Below, one piece after another: positions 5,513 through 6,136 of a stretch of 6,136 nt of DNA. A program made the position numbers and the translations under genes. The DNA comes from an uncultured Erythrobacter sp. (lineage in GTDB: Bacteria; Pseudomonadota; Alphaproteobacteria; Sphingomonadales; Sphingomonadaceae): NCBI GenBank assembly GCA_913061345.1, contig CAJXTZ010000087.1, forward strand, positions 1 to 6,136, read 5' to 3'. Positions within the stretch are counted from its first letter, which is position 1, and every line of letters begins with the position of its first letter. The notes under the pieces were generated by a model. It made no database searches. It saw nothing but the letters and a program-made list of their open reading frames with translations, and had not been told where the DNA came from.

Positions 5513-5880
5513 TGGACTGGAGCGGCCCCGAATTCATTATTGCGATCATCGCGCTCTCCACCATCGGCTGGATAGTGAACAACTGGATCCGCGCAAAGCA
5601 TGGCTACCCGCTGGAGGACGAGCTGTTCGGCAAGACCGAAAAGACCGACACGACACGCAACGACGAGGAAACCCGCAAGCTGCGCGAACAGAACCAGCAG
5701 TTGCGGGACCTGATGGAACGCATGGAAGACCGCATGATCGTGCTGGAACGCATCGTCACCGACAAGGGCTACACCGTCGCCGAAGAGATCGAGGCGCTGC
5801 GTGACAGGCCCGCCCGCGAGGTTCGCGACACCCGCAACAGCGGCGTACCGCTGGATATCAAGAACAAGGAACGCGTCTGA
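5512..5880 (+). CDS. PspB-like small membrane protein, array copy 2
   Basis: This is a paralogue of the preceding gene, 122 residues from the ATG at 5512. AAGGAGA lies 7 bases upstream, and the TGATG overlap with the previous stop indicates coupled translation. A TTG one codon earlier is less likely. The membrane helix is at about 7-24 (EFIIAIIALSTIGWIVNNWI), followed by IRAKHGYPLEDELFGK (26-41). A long charged coiled coil (about 52-80, LREQNQQLRDLMERMEDRM) leads into VLERIVTDKGYTVAEEIEAL (77-96), and the protein ends GVPLDIKNKERV. The ERIVTDKGY motif and C-terminal GVPL ending are shared with copy 1, and the IGW/WIR-x-K-x-GYPLE block with copy 3. No enzymatic residues stand out. A structural or sensory membrane role is inferred. 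Confidence 0.9.
   Translation: MDWSGPEFIIAIIALSTIGWIVNNWIRAKHGYPLEDELFGKTEKTDTTRNDEETRKLREQNQQLRDLMERMEDRMIVLERIVTDKGYTVAEEIEALRDRPAREVRDTRNSGVPLDIKNKERV
5739..5805 (+). repeat. Tandemly duplicated coding segment, unit 2
   Basis: This is the counterpart of 5383-5449, offset by 356 bases. It encodes VLERIVTDKGYTVAEEIEAL and the following RD in the second array gene. About 79% of bases match by hand alignment, with changes concentrated in third positions and in the four residues just after the GY. Confidence 0.8.
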
Positions 5881-6092
5881 TGCCATTTGAACTTACAAGC
5901 GAAGTTATCGCCCTTGTTGGTATCTCCGGCGTGATCGGCTGGGTAGCCACCACCTGGATCCGCGTGAAGAACGGCTATCCGCTGGAGAACAGCTGGGGCA
6001 AGGCCATCTACCCGAAGAACGATCAGGCCGCAGAGCGCGTAAAACTGCTGACTCAGGAAAACGCCGCGCTGCAGGCAGAACTCGGTTCCATG
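5880..6092 (+). CDS. PspB-like small membrane protein, array copy 3 (3' end lost at assembly break)
   Basis: The start ATG at 5880 overlaps the previous stop (TGATG), and AAGGA lies 9 bases upstream. Seventy-one genuine codons remain. A membrane helix at about 7-26 (SEVIALVGISGVIGWVATTW) is followed by WIRVKNGYPLENSWGKAIYP (26-45) and the beginning of a coiled coil (AERVKLLTQENAALQAELGS). Copy 2 has the same IGW-x4-WIR-x-K-x-GYPLE block, so the two are paralogues. The real sequence ends at 6092. Downstream codons that appear to continue as LSLIHISEPTR are adapter, not protein. The VLERIV motif and C-terminal GVPL ending would be expected beyond the break but cannot be seen. Confidence 0.88.
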
Positions 6093-6136
6093 CTGTCTCT
6101 TATACACATCTCCGAGCCCACGAGACTAGGCATGAT
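6093..6136 (+). other. Illumina Nextera adapter plus i7 index: non-genomic contamination
   Basis: Bases 6093-6111 are the Tn5 mosaic end CTGTCTCTTATACACATCT, and 6112-6126 are CCGAGCCCACGAGAC, the Nextera read-2 adapter. Bases 6127-6134 are TAGGCATG, which I recall as Nextera index N706, and the final AT begins the Illumina flow-cell tail. The forward translation LSLIHISEPTR and the reverse translation MYKRQ are well-known database artefacts of this adapter. No biology should be read from these bases or from any frame that enters them. Confidence 0.98.

Noticed and set aside
5769..6107. Minus-strand frame beginning MYKRQ
   Set aside because: Its start lies inside the Nextera adapter, and the rest is antisense to array copies 2 and 3. 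MYKRQ is a known adapter artefact.

Overview
The window is high-GC DNA (roughly 60%) from an alphaproteobacterium. The NusA, RimP, PspF and PspA proteins read like those of Sphingomonadales, and I would guess the Erythrobacteraceae/Sphingomonadaceae side of that order. This placement rests on remembered protein similarity, not a search. The last 44 bases are not genomic. They are an Illumina Nextera adapter followed by an 8-base index, so the window ends at an untrimmed contig or read end of a short-read assembly.

Left part, minus strand: the 5' 347 codons of nusA (the 3' end lies off the window) directly follow rimP, with a one-base stop/start overlap. Upstream of rimP is a gap of about 200 bp with a possible sigma-70-type promoter. 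Next come a single-pass membrane protein with an acidic tail that I do not recognise (1806-2168) and pspF (2321-3349), the sigma-54 enhancer-binding activator of the phage-shock response.

Centre: pspF is divergent from a psp operon on the plus strand. The intergenic region holds two half-conserved inverted repeats 20 bp apart that look like PspF enhancer sites (centres near 3367 and 3387). It also holds a textbook -24/-12 sigma-54 promoter (TGGCACG-N4-TTGCA, 3451-3466), with a predicted start near 3477. A short leader leads into a strong ribosome binding site and a 50-codon membrane micro-gene (3503-3655), the first gene of the operon.

Right part, plus strand: pspA, pspB and pspC follow in canonical order. 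After them comes a tightly coupled array of at least three small genes, each with an N-terminal membrane segment (5207-5512, 5512-5880, 5880-6092 cut by the adapter). The first two have a coiled coil, a shared VLERIVTDKGY motif and a shared C-terminal GVPL(E/D)-x3-KExV ending. The second and third share an IGW-x4-WIR-x-K-x-GYPLE segment. The motif aligns with the LERIV/LESIL-like region of PspB, so I infer that this is a PspB-like expansion attached to the psp operon.

Taken together, membrane stress would activate PspF-driven sigma-54 transcription of an envelope-protection operon. The operon encodes the PspA membrane-binding scaffold and inhibitor, the PspB/PspC inner-membrane sensors, an extra leading small membrane protein, and an undescribed trailing array of PspB-like membrane proteins. 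The micro-gene and the array are the most novel parts of the window.
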